A DNA stretch of 64,000 nt from Lucinisca nassula (taxonomy: Eukaryota > Mollusca > Bivalvia > Lucinida > Lucinidae), in NCBI GenBank assembly GCA_963580285.1, contig OY757011.1, positions 168,235,406-168,299,405 on the forward strand, read 5' to 3'. Below are positions 52,853 to 63,592 of the stretch, piece after piece. The position numbers were made by a program, and so were the translations under genes. A model generated the notes under the pieces. It made no database searches. It was not told the DNA's origin and saw only the letters and a list, made by a program, of their open reading frames with translations. How positions within the stretch are numbered: the stretch's first letter is position 1; each line of letters starts with the position of its first letter.

Positions 52853-53095
52853 AGTTGTTCAAAACTAACGACATTGTTAGTTAACATATCGTTAAAACTT
52901 TGATCATTTATTATGGCAAATATGTTAATATTTTTGCTGAACAAACGAGAGCATTCACAAAAGCTGCTCACATTTACCCAGCAAAAATACCAAAAATTTA
53001 AATATCAAACTTGCTAGAACATTTAACAATATGACCTCTAACCAGCTTGTTAAGCTAACGATGCTTTGAACAACTGGCCCCTGGTTACTTTTTCC
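52853..53095. mobile_element. MITE family 11, intact
   Basis: GTTGTTCAAAACTAACGACATTG at left and CGATGCTTTGAACAACTGGCC at right are inverted. The inner pair is ATATTTTTGCTGAACAAACG / CCAGCAAAAATACC. It lies about 0.2 kb upstream of the start codon. Confidence 0.75.
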
Positions 53096-53139
53096 TGGTA
53101 ATTTTGATAATACCGAAGTGAAATCTTGCAGCACATTAC

Positions 53140-53325
53140 TGTAAACATCCTAAAAATTCTGACACCACTTGTAGTAATTCTCCTAAATTTTAACAGATTT
53201 GGTTCATGATTCAGCAAGGAGTCCATAAAGTGCAGACAAAATGGCAAACAATGTGTACTCTAATCAGAGGAGCAGTCTTATATGGGTCTGCACTGCTTGC
53301 TTAGGCCTGTCTTTTCCAAAATATG
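53140..53325. mobile_element. Hairpin MITE family 6 (cassette A), diverged
   Basis: AACATCCTAAAAATTCTGACACC, GGCAAACAATGTGTACTCTAATCAG and TGGGTCTGCACTGCTTGCTTAGG correspond to 7665-7860. The hairpin centre is shortened. Confidence 0.65.
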
Positions 53326-53493
53326 ATATATAAATAAATGAATGAGTGACTGACTGAACAAATCCATTTTATCTCAAGTCCACAATTATGATTATTGAAA
53401 ACCTCTAGTTTGTCCAACTGTATGATAAAACCAAATCAAATAAATCTTTTGATCACACTTGTCCACTGTCCACTAAAAGTTAAATTTTTCAAC

Positions 53494-53706
53494 TTAACCC
53501 TTATCTTGCTGAATATTCATTTAAGCCACACCCATTTCTGTCTATCAACCAATCAAATTACTTGATGTAATTTATTGCTACAAATTCATAAACTAAATGC
53601 CAAACAGTGTAGATCCTGATCAGATGGCTTCTTCAGAAGCCATCTGATCTGGATCTACACTGTTTGCAAAGATAGGGGTTGTTGTGAATGGCAAGATAAA
53701 GATTAA
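53494..53706 (-). mobile_element. TTAA MITE family 1, intact
   Basis: TTAA-CCCTTATCTTGCTGAATATTC to GGCAAGATAAAGA-TTAA, with hairpin arms AGATCCTGATCAGATGGCTTCT and the inverse. Confidence 0.88.
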
Positions 53707-54099
53707 CTTACAACATGTAAAAGTAATTTATTGTAATTCCACATTGACTTAATGACACTCAAATTTGTAAGGAAAATGATACTTTGACTCTTAGAAAGTT
53801 TTTTGAGGTGATCTGTTGCCAATACAGTAAAGCTCAAATCAGAAATAACACAACTTCATAAGTTTGAACAGTAAATAGTTCCATATTTATAGTTAATCTG
53901 AAGCAACAACAAATGATTTAATCGGTCTTACTTACAAATAAACATTATACTTGAGAGATTTTTGACTACAGCATGTTTGCTTGAACCTTTCACAGATTTC
54001 CAGTTAAGTCATGAAGGATACCACACCTATAGGAGAGATAAAGTTATATTTCATATCTCAAAAAACACCTTTTCTGGTGAAAATTTGCAATATGATTCT

Positions 54100-54255
54100 C
54101 ATTTCATTACGAAAACACGCCTATTCAAATATATTGGTAAAATTTTACCACCAAAAAATGAAATTTTTCAGATAAAAATCCTGATATTTTTCATATTTCT
54201 GCTCAAAACATAGATTGTGGGTACCTGTTAGAACCGCCTCAGTGAGGCAGTTCTA
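54100..54255. mobile_element. MITE family 4, left half only
   Basis: CATTACGAAAACACGCCTATTC start and the cassette B arm GTGGGTACCTGTTAGAACCGCCTCAGTGAGGCAGTTCTAA, broken off at 54255 by a family 2-like fragment. Confidence 0.65.
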
Positions 54256-54415
54256 AATTTAACTCATTTTATATGGGAAACCCCCAAAACAGGTGATTAG
54301 AAAAGAGTGCAGGCCCACTACTGTTTGCAAAAAGTTCAGCCATTTTCTAAATAAATTTATAAAAACAGCTAAACCTAACCTAACACCCCTAAATTTTGAA
54401 GGATTTCATGCAAAT
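54256..54415 (-). repeat. TTAA MITE family 2 fragment
   Basis: TTTAACTCATTTTATATGGGAAACCCC to AACACCCCTAAATTTTGAAGG in reverse orientation; the end is truncated. Confidence 0.55.
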
Positions 54416-54420
54416 AATTA

Positions 54421-54610
54421 ACAGTAAAATTCCTATAAAGACCAACTTTGAGTCTGTTCAAAAGTGGTCTTTAAGACCACTTTTGAACAGCTCCAAAGGT
54501 GGTCTTTTGCTAGCAGACACCTGGTGTAGACAACATAAAGAAAGAATAAACTGAAACTTTTTTTATCTTTTTTAAAAACAAGATTAGATGGTCTTAAGAA
54601 TTTTACTGTA
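54421..54610. mobile_element. MITE family 9
   Basis: CAGTAAAATTCCTATAAAGACC and GGTCTTAAGAATTTTACTG ends; two overlapping internal hairpins around AAAAGTGGTCTTTAAGACCACTTTT. Confidence 0.75.
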
Positions 54611-54757
54611 TAATGGGGAGATTCATTTAAGAACAAAATGTGTCAAACACTGATTATGATGGCAACACCTAAACTAAAACTCATGCCAACCAAGAGGCAG
54701 CTGCAATAGTTTACCTCTAGTCAGGAAAACTTTGGTAAACGGATAGATGTTTTATTT

Positions 54758-54950
54758 AACACTTATCCTGCTGACTAGATTAAATTAGCCGTACCCATTT
54801 CTGACATAATCAACCAATCAAATTACTTTTTATTATTTTTTGTTCAAATTCACAAACTGGATTACAAACAGGGCAGATCCTGTTCAGATGACCAGCTGGT
54901 AGACACTGTTTGCAAGGATACAGGTTGTCGAGTTCAGCGGGAAGGTCCAA
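54758..54950 (-). repeat. TTAA MITE family 1, diverged
   Basis: AACACTTATCCTGCTGACTAG start, ACTGTTTGCAAGGATACAGG and TTCAGCGGGAAGG near the end; hairpin largely lost. Confidence 0.55.
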
Positions 54951-55119
54951 AAGACACTAAACTCCTAGAGGGCATATGGCAGCTAATAAAGATTAATATT
55001 ATTAATGACTTACTTTTTAAATATGGGAACACCAGACTAGTGTGAGAAGGGAGTCAATTTTTCTGAGTTTATGCCAGTCTAAAAAAAGGGGTCAAAACAG
55101 GAGAACTTTTTGGTCCTTA

Positions 55120-55345
55120 CTTAACCCTTAAGACGCTGAGAAAAACTACATCTGAAAATATTGTCTGCTTATGTCATCTGCAGAATTTTTTTGCAAACTT
55201 TTTAAAAATATATTTGCATACAGGCAAACAGTGTGGGCCCAGATCAGACTGCTCCTTTAGGGATCTGGGTACACACTGTTTGCAAAAACAGGCAGACAGC
55301 AAAGCAGACGACAATTGTCGTGATTGGCATTTTATGGGTTAAGAT
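55120..55345. mobile_element. TTAA-type repeat with cassette A hairpin
   Basis: TTAACCCTTAAGACGCTGAG start and GGCATTTTATGGG-TTAA end, with GCAAACAGTGTGGGCCCAGATCAGACTGC and its partial inverse. Related segments lie at 41690-41870. Confidence 0.6.
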
Positions 55346-55349
55346 GTAT

Positions 55350-56056
55350 CCATTCACCATAACGGGTGCACCAGTCAAACCACACAGTACACAATCCATC
55401 CAACAGATTGAGGACGATACTCCTTTGACTTTTTTTAGCTCATTTCAACTTTGATTCAACACTGAGTGCCTGCTGGGAAAATTCGAAATCAGCAGCAAAT
55501 GGGTTAGAAGAGCCGTTGTTCATGTACACGCAGGCAGAGATTCATGAACATTATGATAAATCTTGCCAGTACGTTCTTTCTGAGATATTAATTGACATCG
55601 ATATCCAAACAAAAGTTAAAAAATAAAATCCACAGATAATCAGTATGTAAAGAATTCTGTAGACCAGTTCAGTATACATTTAACACATGTATCAAAAATG
55701 AAATGAATGACAGAATCACTAATAAAGATGGTATCCCTTCATCTAATAAACTAAATACAGATCTACTGTCCTAAACTAAATCTCAATCAAAATCATTCAA
55801 TTACATGCGATTACACAAGATATTTGATAAGTTATCAAAATTTGAAGTGTTACCGCACAAACCAGTTGACAACGACTTATATGACAATATACAAATGCAG
55901 TATAATGCTATTTTTCAAGGATCCATAATGAACATTTTTCAGGTGAAAATTTGCAATGTTTTTCAAGTTTATATTAATATGAGGGCCACAAGGGAGATTA
56001 GTTATTGTTCTAATTGTGTTACCCTCTTGAAATAAAGACTTTATTATTATTATGTT
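55350..56056 (+). repeat. Possible retroposon 3' end with (TTA)n tail
   Basis: The stretch ends GTTACCCTCTTGAAATAAAGACTTTATTATTATTATG, which has the form commonly seen at LINE 3' ends (AATAAAG plus a TTA-type tail). No reverse transcriptase or endonuclease motif was found upstream, so the call is tentative. It could instead be the 3' end of a processed transcript. Confidence 0.35.
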
Positions 56057-56204
56057 GTTTATATTTTGGGTCTCACTAGACTGTCACTGAGCTCCAGATG
56101 AGGATGACAATGGACTATTCCACCTAATAAGTTTGGAGTGGTCCATTTTCAATCATAGGGATGTCATGTTTGTTTTGTTTGAGGTAAGTTGTACACATAT
56201 GCAT

Positions 56205-56530
56205 GTACTTTGAGCAAACAGTGTGTACCCATATCAGACTTTGAGCAAACAGTGTATACCCAGATCAGACACCACATTCTGCGTCATCTGATCTGGGTAT
56301 ACACTGTTTGCCAATGTCCCAAAAGTGGGAGGCTAGGCATATATGGGTTATTTACCAGGGTAACAGAGGGACTGGTGCACATAGACAGTATTTATACCAT
56401 ACTTGTTTGAAATTTGAACAAGAAAAGCCTGGATGAGTGGCAAACATTGCAAACCCTGATGAGACACCACATTCAGCAGTGTCTCATCTGGGTTCACACT
56501 GTTTTTCAAGGCCTAACTGTCCGAATACAT
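56205..56530. repeat. Two cassette A-type hairpins in tandem
   Basis: GCAAACAGTGTATACCCAGATCAGACACC / CATCTGATCTGGGTATACACTGTTTGCC (56245-56313) and GAGACACCACATTCAGCAGTGTCTC with AACATTGCAAACCCTGA / GGGTTCACACTGTT (about 56444-56504). The first arm is partially duplicated. Confidence 0.6.
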
Positions 56531-56810
56531 ATGTTAAATATAATACTTTATGAAGTCTCAGAATCGCTACAAGAAAGCACAATGCTTGTTTCTAGGAAGA
56601 AATAAGGAAAGCTATCCCAAATTAGCCATTTTCAATCTCTTTATCTCAAACTGTGCACTGATTGTCTAATTTGGTGTTTAATGACCCAGTCAGCACTATA
56701 AAGGTTATATTGTGCCTGTGAACTTTTCCAGTGCATAGGTAGTCGTTCTAACAGTGTACGCACATTCTTTGCCAGCAAATGACAATTGGAGAGAATGACT
56801 TATAAAAATC

Positions 56811-56999
56811 CAGTAAAATTCTGATGTTAAGACCACCTGAAGTTAAAACCAATTCTGCTTCGAAAACCTAATTTGTAAGAATTCAGTTATTCTTTCTTTA
56901 GTGTTTTCTGCATACAATGTCCACTGGTCAGAGACCACCTTTAGGACTGTTCAACAGTTCCAAAGGTGGTCTTACTAGTAATATAGGAATTTTACTGTA
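56811..56999. mobile_element. MITE family 9, intact
   Basis: CAGTAAAATTCTGATGTTAAGACC to GGTCTTACTAGTAATATAGGAATTTTACTG; hairpin ACCACCTTTAGGACTGTTCAACAGTTCCAAAGGTGGT. Confidence 0.8.
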
Positions 57000-57175
57000 T
57001 TCAACAATCAGTCTCCAAGAAAGACTTGCTAAATTCAGTTTGGACTGAACCTGCAAGATCTGCCTAATCACCTGTCAGACACACCTTCAACTGAGCCGCA
57101 TACAAAATCCATTTTTTATAAAAAAAAAAAAAAAAAGAGAGAAAAACTCTAGAATCAACGTAAAAATAGCAGTTT

Positions 57176-57352
57176 AGCCCTTTTTCTGCTGAACACGACA
57201 AAGCCTATATTTGCAAACATTGTAGATCCAGATCAGATGCCATCTGTCATGCTGATTGTGAACTGAATGAATACATTGTATCAAGTAGTTAACTGGTTGA
57301 TAGTCAGAAATGGGTGTGACTAAATTAATATATTCAGCAGGATAAGGGCTAA
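57176..57352 (+). mobile_element. TTAA MITE family 1, partial hairpin
   Basis: AGCCCTTTTTCTGCTGAACAC start, AACATTGTAGATCCAGATCAG, GGTTGATAGTCAGAAATGGGTG and CAGCAGGATAAGGG end. Confidence 0.7.
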
Positions 57353-57399
57353 ATTCCACAAAAGATGGCATTATATATCACAAATGGCATGTTCATCAA

Positions 57400-57670
57400 A
57401 TGGAACTTGAATCAAGTGACTGTCAAATGCAAAACATAACCACTATTTAGTCCCTTGTAAGCACTAACTGATATTTCCGTAATAAATTTTAATCTATAGT
57501 CTTGTTTGTTGTACTGATCAAACATGGCTAGGAATTGTTTGCTGAATTATTAATGTGCAAATAAGGCGAATATAAACACACAGAGAGTTTTGATCATATG
57601 CATAAAGTCAGTCAGTGAGGCTTTTGAAATCAGTCTTCAAAAGTGATCTCAAGAGATTTTATATCAGCAA
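57400..57670. other. Nothing recognised
   Basis: AT-rich sequence upstream of the gene, between two MITEs, with no supported feature. Confidence 0.4.
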
Positions 57671-57879
57671 TTAACCCTTGTCCTGCTGAATATATATGCC
57701 ACACCCACTACTGATTATCAACCAATCAGATTACTTAATGCAAATTATTGCAACAAATTCATAATCTGAATGGCAAATAATGTAGATCCTGATCAGATGG
57801 CTTCATCAGAAGCCATCTGATCTGGATCTTCATTGTTTGGAAAATAAGGCATATCCGGGCTCAGCAGGACAAGGGTTAA
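57671..57879 (-). mobile_element. TTAA MITE family 1, intact
   Basis: TTAA-CCCTTGTCCTGCTGAATATAT to CAGCAGGACAAGGG-TTAA; hairpin GCTTCATCAGAAGC with full arms. Confidence 0.9.
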
Positions 57880-57956
57880 CAAGATTTTTCATACTTGTGC
57901 AGCTGGAGTCCAAGTTTGGGTTGTCAGCAGTTGCACATAATATTTTCAGGTGAAAT

Positions 57957-58257
57957 GTTTGATTTGATGTTTAATGTCCCCGTCAACACTATATAGGTCA
58001 CTTTGGAGATGTTGCTTCCAATTTTGTGGGACTTTTACCCGACATTGAGAGGTAATGACATCTCAAGCCCTGTCGCCCAATGAAACCAATAGGGTTTATA
58101 AGCATGGACGGTCCGACTCGCACCGCATTGCCTTGGGCAGGCTTAGATCCTGAGATCCTGTAAGCGGCTTACCAGTACTCATATGCAGTCAGATTCAGCT
58201 CTGCGTGGAAGCATCATGCAGCCCATTTATTTCTTCAAGCCCCAATGGGTGGGGGCC
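57957..58257 (-). mobile_element. SINE-like retroposon, family B
   Basis: Plus reading TTTGATTTGATGTTTAATGTCC to CCCCAATGGGTGGGGGCC. Flanks TTTTCAGGTGAAATG and TTTTCAGGTAAATG look like a diverged target duplication. Confidence 0.8.
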
Positions 58258-58373
58258 TAATTTTTTTCAGGTAAATGTGAAATGCATATTCTCATTAAAA
58301 ATCATTTAAAAATAAAATTGTTGTCTGTCTGGAAAATGTCTGTGCAGCTTTAACACAGCTTTTTCCAAAAGTT

Positions 58374-58568
58374 TTATCCTTATCACACTGAACACAACAG
58401 CCCCTACCTTTGCAAACAGTGTAGCTCTGAAGAGGCCATCTGATCAGGAACTACACTGTTTGACATTCAGTTTATGAATTTGAAGGATAAATTACATCAA
58501 GTAATCTGACTGGTTCAAAGTCAGAAAAGGATGCGGCTAAATTAGTTATTCAGCGGGTAAGGGTTTAG
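58374..58568 (+). mobile_element. TTAA MITE family 1, diverged
   Basis: TATCCTTATCACACTGAACAC, CCCTACCTTTGCAAACAGTG, AGGCCATCTGATCAGGAACTAC and GAAAAGGATGCGGC; terminal TTAA lost. Confidence 0.65.
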
Positions 58569-58829
58569 CCTAGTTAGAAGGCTAACACATGCACTGTGAA
58601 ATGACCAAGGCAGCATTTGACCTCTTTCTTGAATCCCCACAGCTCCAAATAACAAATATTTAGGGTAATTCAGGGAGATTCACTAACCATAAAATCCTAA
58701 AAAGTGGGTCATCTTGAGGACTTGCTATAATTCCACAAAAATTTTAATAAATATGTTCGACAATCCAGTAAGGAGTCAAAAAAGTGGAGATGGAATAGCA
58801 AACAGTGTAGACCCTGATCAAACTGCTCC

Positions 58830-59030
58830 TTCAGCATTTGGCTACTCACATTGGCTGAGAAGCTTCACTGATGGAAACTGAAGACCAATCAAACTGGCTG
58901 ACTGGATAGCTACTCACATTGGCTGAGTAGCTCGACTGAGTACCATGCAAACTGCCACTCACACTGGCTGAGTGGACAGAAGATTAAAATCATCAACTAT
59001 GCAAACTGTTACTCAAACAAGCTAGTGGAT
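58830..59030 (+). repeat. Short interspersed CACTGGCTGAGT repeat, left block
   Basis: CTCACATTGGCTGAGTAGCTC and CTCACACTGGCTGAGTGG recur with ACTGATGGAAACTG-type spacers. The pattern resumes at 60405 after a 1.35-kb insertion. Confidence 0.6.
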
Positions 59031-59359
59031 TGAAACCCCTGTCACATCAGGGCTGCGTTCTCACGGCGTCCAAGAAAAATGCAGAAGACCGAGCTGCAAG
59101 CAGTATGATCGCAAACATCGCCGTAGCAATGCAGTGGCATCGCCAGTAGGCTCGTTGGGATCGCATAGAACGCCCAGCGACGGCGTGCATTTTGAGCATG
59201 CTCAAAACAAACGCCGTCGCTCGGCATTATGATCAGAGCGCAGTGAAGTCACCGTAAGGTTGCCATAGCAGCGCAGTAAGGTCTCCTACAAAGCTACAGG
59301 AGCTCGGCAGGGGCGCACAGAGGTCTCCTACAATGCCGTATAAGTTCCGCTTGTATAAT

Positions 59360-59672
59360 TGATTAACTGATTGATTGATTTGATGTTTAACATCCCAGTC
59401 AACACTGTATAGGTTATTTTGGAGACGTTGCTTCCAAATTTGTGGGACTTTTACCCAATATTGAGATGAAATGACATCGCAAGCCCCGTCGCCCAATGAA
59501 ACCAATAGAGTTTACATGTATAAGCATGGACGGTCCCTCTCGCACCGCTTTGCCTGGGCAGGCTTAGATCCTCTAAGCGGTTTACCAGTACTCGTGTGAG
59601 GTCGGTTTCAGCTCTGCGTGGAAGCATCATGCAGCCCATCTATTTCTTCCAGTCCTGATGGGCGGGGGCCGC
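59360..59672 (-). mobile_element. SINE-like retroposon, family B
   Basis: Plus reading TTGATTTGATGTTTAACATCCC to CCTGATGGGCGGGGGCC. CCGCTTGTATA occurs just before (about 59347-59357) and just after (about 59674-59684) it, consistent with a target duplication. Confidence 0.8.
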
Positions 59673-59809
59673 CCGCTTGTATAAACAGTGGCTAGAGTAA
59701 AGTTTGATTGTGCACTGTCCCGAAAAACCTACTTCTGAGGCAACTCATCCCGGGAAAGGTAATGGCGGTGGACTTGCTCCTGCTTGCGGTGGATTTGCTT
59801 CCGACGGCA

Positions 59810-60030
59810 CAGGAGTACTGGTAAACCGCTTAGGGGATCTAAGCTTGCCCAAGCAAAGGGGTGCGAGTCGGACCATTAATGCTTATTAACCTTATTGGTT
59901 TCATTGGGTGACAGGGATTGAGATGTCATTTCATCTCAATGTCGGGTAAAAGTCCCACAAAATTAGAAGCAACGTCTACAAAATGACATATAATGTGTTG
60001 ATGGGATGTTAAACCTCAAATAAAACAAAA
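59810..60030 (-). mobile_element. SINE-like retroposon, family B, 5'-truncated
   Basis: Begins at GAGTACTGGTAAACCGCTTAG and ends TTAAACCTCAAATAAAAC. It is in opposite orientation to the previous copy and lacks the GGCCCCCGCCC head. Confidence 0.7.
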
Positions 60031-60404
60031 CCGTTCGACTGATGAAGATGTCTGTTTACACTTTGAGAACGTCTTCAACTCGGAGCGCCGTAAAAGCGCA
60101 GTGCACGCATTGTGAGTGCCGTAAAAGTGCATTGCACGCATTGTGAGCACCGTAAAAGCGCAGAGTAAGCGCCATGAGAGCGCATACAATCGCCATCAAG
60201 AACGCCGCAGGATTGCGATAGATCAGCATGTAAGCTCCGTAGCAACGTCTTGGTCACTGTAGGGACGCCATGACAGGTACATGTTCACAAAAACATCCCA
60301 TATTTCTTGCGATTTCGCAGCGTTCTGAAAAATTAAACAATGCAGTTCCATCGCAGTGAAAACGTGGCATAGTGTGACAGGGGCTTAAGGATTAAAATCA
60401 GGTC

Positions 60405-61015
60405 TTTGGTGTATGGTAGCACTGGCTGAAAAGCTTGACTGATGTATGACCATGCTAAGTGCCACTCTCACTGGCTGAGTGGAACTACTCACACTGGCTA
60501 AGTAGTTCAACTGATGGAAACTGCAGATCAATCACACTGGCTGACTGGATAGCTATTCACACTGGCTGAGTAGCTCAACTTATGGAAACAAAGACCAGCC
60601 ATACTGGCTGAATGGATAGCTACTCACAATGGCTCAGTAGCTCAACTGATTTCAGAACATGCAAACTGCCACTCACACTGGTTGAGTTAGAGTGGATGGT
60701 GTGTGAGTTTTATGTACCCACCAGCAACTAAGGTCATATGGAGACAGAACCTTCATTGAAAGAAAAGACTCTTCCAAAAGACTGGTGAAGCTGGAATCAT
60801 ACCTACAAGCCCTGGTTTATGAGACAAGTAGCTGGTCCACTACACTAAGGAGGCTTCTAGCTGAGGATAGTGAGTTAGCTACTCACACTGGCTGAGTAGC
60901 TCAAGTGATGGTAACTGCAGAACAGTCACACTGCCTGCCTGTAGAGCTATTCACACAGACTGAGTTGCTCAGCAGTTACTGATATACTGCTTCTCACACT
61001 GGCTGAGTGGATGGA
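60405..61015 (+). repeat. CACTGGCTGAGT repeat, right block, with SINE A copy
   Basis: CTCACACTGGCTGAGTAGCTCAACTGATGG recurs about every 60-80 bases. A diverged SINE A (60700-60860, minus) with GTGAGTTTTATGTACCCACCAGC and AAGGAGGCTTCT is inserted. Confidence 0.6.
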
Positions 61016-61189
61016 GGATCAGAAGCGGCATTATCACTTTTACAGCCAGCACAAATGACACTACTGAGCAACAACAGTGGTCAGAGCAAGTGCCTATATC
61101 AGTATTGACAGCTATTGTAAAGCCACATATTCCTAGTTCAGCATGGTCTGCTTACTGCATCTCTAGTGTCAGAACCTCAAAATATCTGG

Positions 61190-61430
61190 TGCCAGTTGTT
61201 CAAAACTAATGACATCGTTAGTTAAGTAATCGTTAAAACTTTGATCATATAATATGGCAACTAATATTTTTGCTGGAAAAAATGAGCAGCTTATGCAAAT
61301 GCAAAAGCTATTCACATTTTTTCAGCAAAAATACCAAAATTTTAGATATTGAACTTGCTAGAACAGTTAACAATATGACCACTAATGAGCTCGTTAATCT
61401 AACAAGGCTTTGAACAACCGGGCCCTGATT
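61190..61430. mobile_element. MITE family 11, intact
   Basis: CCAGTTGTTCAAAACTAATGAC and AAGGCTTTGAACAACCGGGCC ends; inner ATATTTTTGCTGGAAAAAATGAG / TTTTTTCAGCAAAAATACC. Confidence 0.75.
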
Positions 61431-61529
61431 GAGAAGCCCTGAATTCCTAACAGGCAATAACAATATTTGCTGGTGTGAAAATAGGGCTTGACATTACACA
61501 TGAAACATATAAAATTTACATGTAAAATA

Positions 61530-62250
61530 GGTCAAGGTCAAATAAAGGTCATCATTTGAACAAACTTGGTAGAGCTTGAGTCCCGGATGCAGCATATGAA
61601 GTTTCAAGGCCATCGGCCATTTGGTTCCTGAGAAGAAGATTTCCAAAGGGTTTTACCATATATGGACACGACAGCCATCTTGGTCAAGTGAGTCCAATCC
61701 CACAAATAAAATTTTCATTGCCTTATCCCACAGAGTTTCTACATGTAATTTGTTTTCTATCAGTCCAGCAGTTTTAGTGGAAAAGAAGATAAAAGTACTG
61801 AATCTGAGCCATCCAGGACAAAGCCTTGACCTTTGGAATTGATAAACTTTCATTCAAATGATTGCAAATATTGATTCTGATGCCACATGCTACTATCCAC
61901 AGTATTGCCATTTTTCCATGCAAATGTCTAAGTGACCAAATTTGACAGGTCAAGTTCAACCAAAGGTCATCATTTGAACGGACATGGTTGGGCCCAAGTC
62001 TGAAAGTCATTGGCCATTTGGTTCCTGAGAAGAAGATTTTTGAAGGTTTTTACCATATATGGGCATGGAGGCCATCTTGGTCAAATGACATTTTCATTGT
62101 TTCATCCCATAGAATCCACACAATCTGGTTTCAATCAGCCAGTGAAGAAGATAAAAATACTGAAACTGTGCCATCCAGGACAATGGTCAGCAAAAGACCT
62201 TGACTTTTGATATTGATAAGCTTCTATTCAGCTGATTGCAAATATCAGGC
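61530..62250 (+). repeat. Array element, ~400-bp units
   Basis: GTCAAGGTCAAATAAAGGTCATCATTTGAAC, GGCCATTTGGTTCCTGAGAAGAAGATT and ACCATATATGG recur at about 61560 and 61960. They are related to the units in 62262-63592. Confidence 0.65.
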
Positions 62251-62261
62251 TACAATAAAAC

Positions 62262-63592
62262 CAGAGGACCAGTGGTCCTGTAAACGCTCACCTGACACCT
62301 GGTCCTGGTGTACATTTTAATGTTTTTATATATGTATATAGCCTCAGAGCAGGGGTACACAACTTGTGGGGACAAAATTTTGATGTCTAACAATGTGATA
62401 AAACTTTCCACCTATTCCTACCTTTCTGACAGTTCGAAGGCCATGCTTTCATTATGGTTTATTCCATTTGTCATATTTTTTTTAACTTTTCATATTATTT
62501 AGGGAATGTCTGATTGACACTGTGCTGGGAAAGAGCACTTGACTCCTTGATTTTCCACTTGTACAGTTTTACTTAATACCATCTACATTATAGGTGTTTC
62601 TTTGTAGTATGGTGGCTGGGACACAACGTGAATTTGTTTTATCAGTTCCTGGTCATTGCATTTTATCTACTTTGTGACCAGAAACAGCAGATGAGACCTA
62701 TTTGATTGAATTTTTGCAGTAACCCCAATTTTGTATTATATATTCCTTCCAAATCGGTATTCTAGAAATTATGTGCTTAGTTCAGATGTCAATCCGTTAA
62801 TTACACATGATTAATCCAATAATCGCCTCGTCAATTTGTGTTTCTAGGTCAATGGCTTCATGGGTCTGGAGAAGAAGATTTTGGAAGGCTTTTTACCATA
62901 TATGGGTGTGGCAGCCATCTTGGTCATGTGACCCAGACCCTGCGAACAAACCTCCGTTCCTTCATCCTACTGAGGCTCCAAATGAAATTTGGCTTTGATT
63001 GACCTTTCAGTTTTGGAGAAGAAGATCTTTGAAAATGGTGGACGGACAGACGACGGTCCAAGGTCATTTAATGACCTTGACCTTTCTTATCCATAAATCT
63101 TCATGTATTGATTTTGTTTACCTGAGCTACCTATTTTTGTGTCGTAGTCTTCAATGGTTTCCTAAATATTCATTATTTTCACTTTTTTCCATGCAAAAGC
63201 CCAAGTCTGCAAATTTGACATAGCCATAAAATAGGTCAAGGCCATCCCAGGGTCACCTTTTTTACAAACTATGATGGGCTCAAGTACCAGATGCTACAAG
63301 CCAACTTTCAAGGTCATTGGCTTCATGGTTCTGGAGAAGAAGATTTTTGAAGGCTTTTTACCATATATGGGCATGGCTGCCATCTTGGTCATGTGACCCA
63401 GACCCCGCGAACAAACTTTCGTTCCCCCATCCTACTGAAGCTCCACATGAAATTTGGCTTTGATTGGCCTCCCTGTTTTGGAGGAGAAGATCTTTGAAAA
63501 TGGTGGACGGACGGACAACGGATGGACGGACGACAGACCATGGCTATACTATAAGCTCACCTATGAGCCTAAAGGCTCAGGTGAGCTAAAAA
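62262..63592 (+). repeat. Array element with hairpin ends
   Basis: The left hairpin is CAGAGGACCAGTGGTCCTG, then CGCTCACCTG. The core has two units of CTGGAGAAGAAGATTTTTGAAGG, ACCATATATGGGCATGG and TGGTCATGTGACCCAGACCC. The end is GGACGGACAACGGATGGACGGACG, then AGCTCACCTATGAGCC/TAAAGGCTCAGGTGAGCT. Full pearl-like layout. Confidence 0.75.

Larger units (their letters stand above)
59036..60383. mobile_element. Non-autonomous DNA element with CCCCTGTCACA ends
   Basis: Ends CCCCTGTCACATCAGGGC and GGCATAGTGTGACAGGGG are inverted. The subterminal regions are GC-rich and full of GCGCCGTAAAAGCGCAGTG-type words (60080-60280), unlike the surrounding AT-rich DNA. Two SINE B copies are inserted in it. 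No transposase was recognised. Confidence 0.7.
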
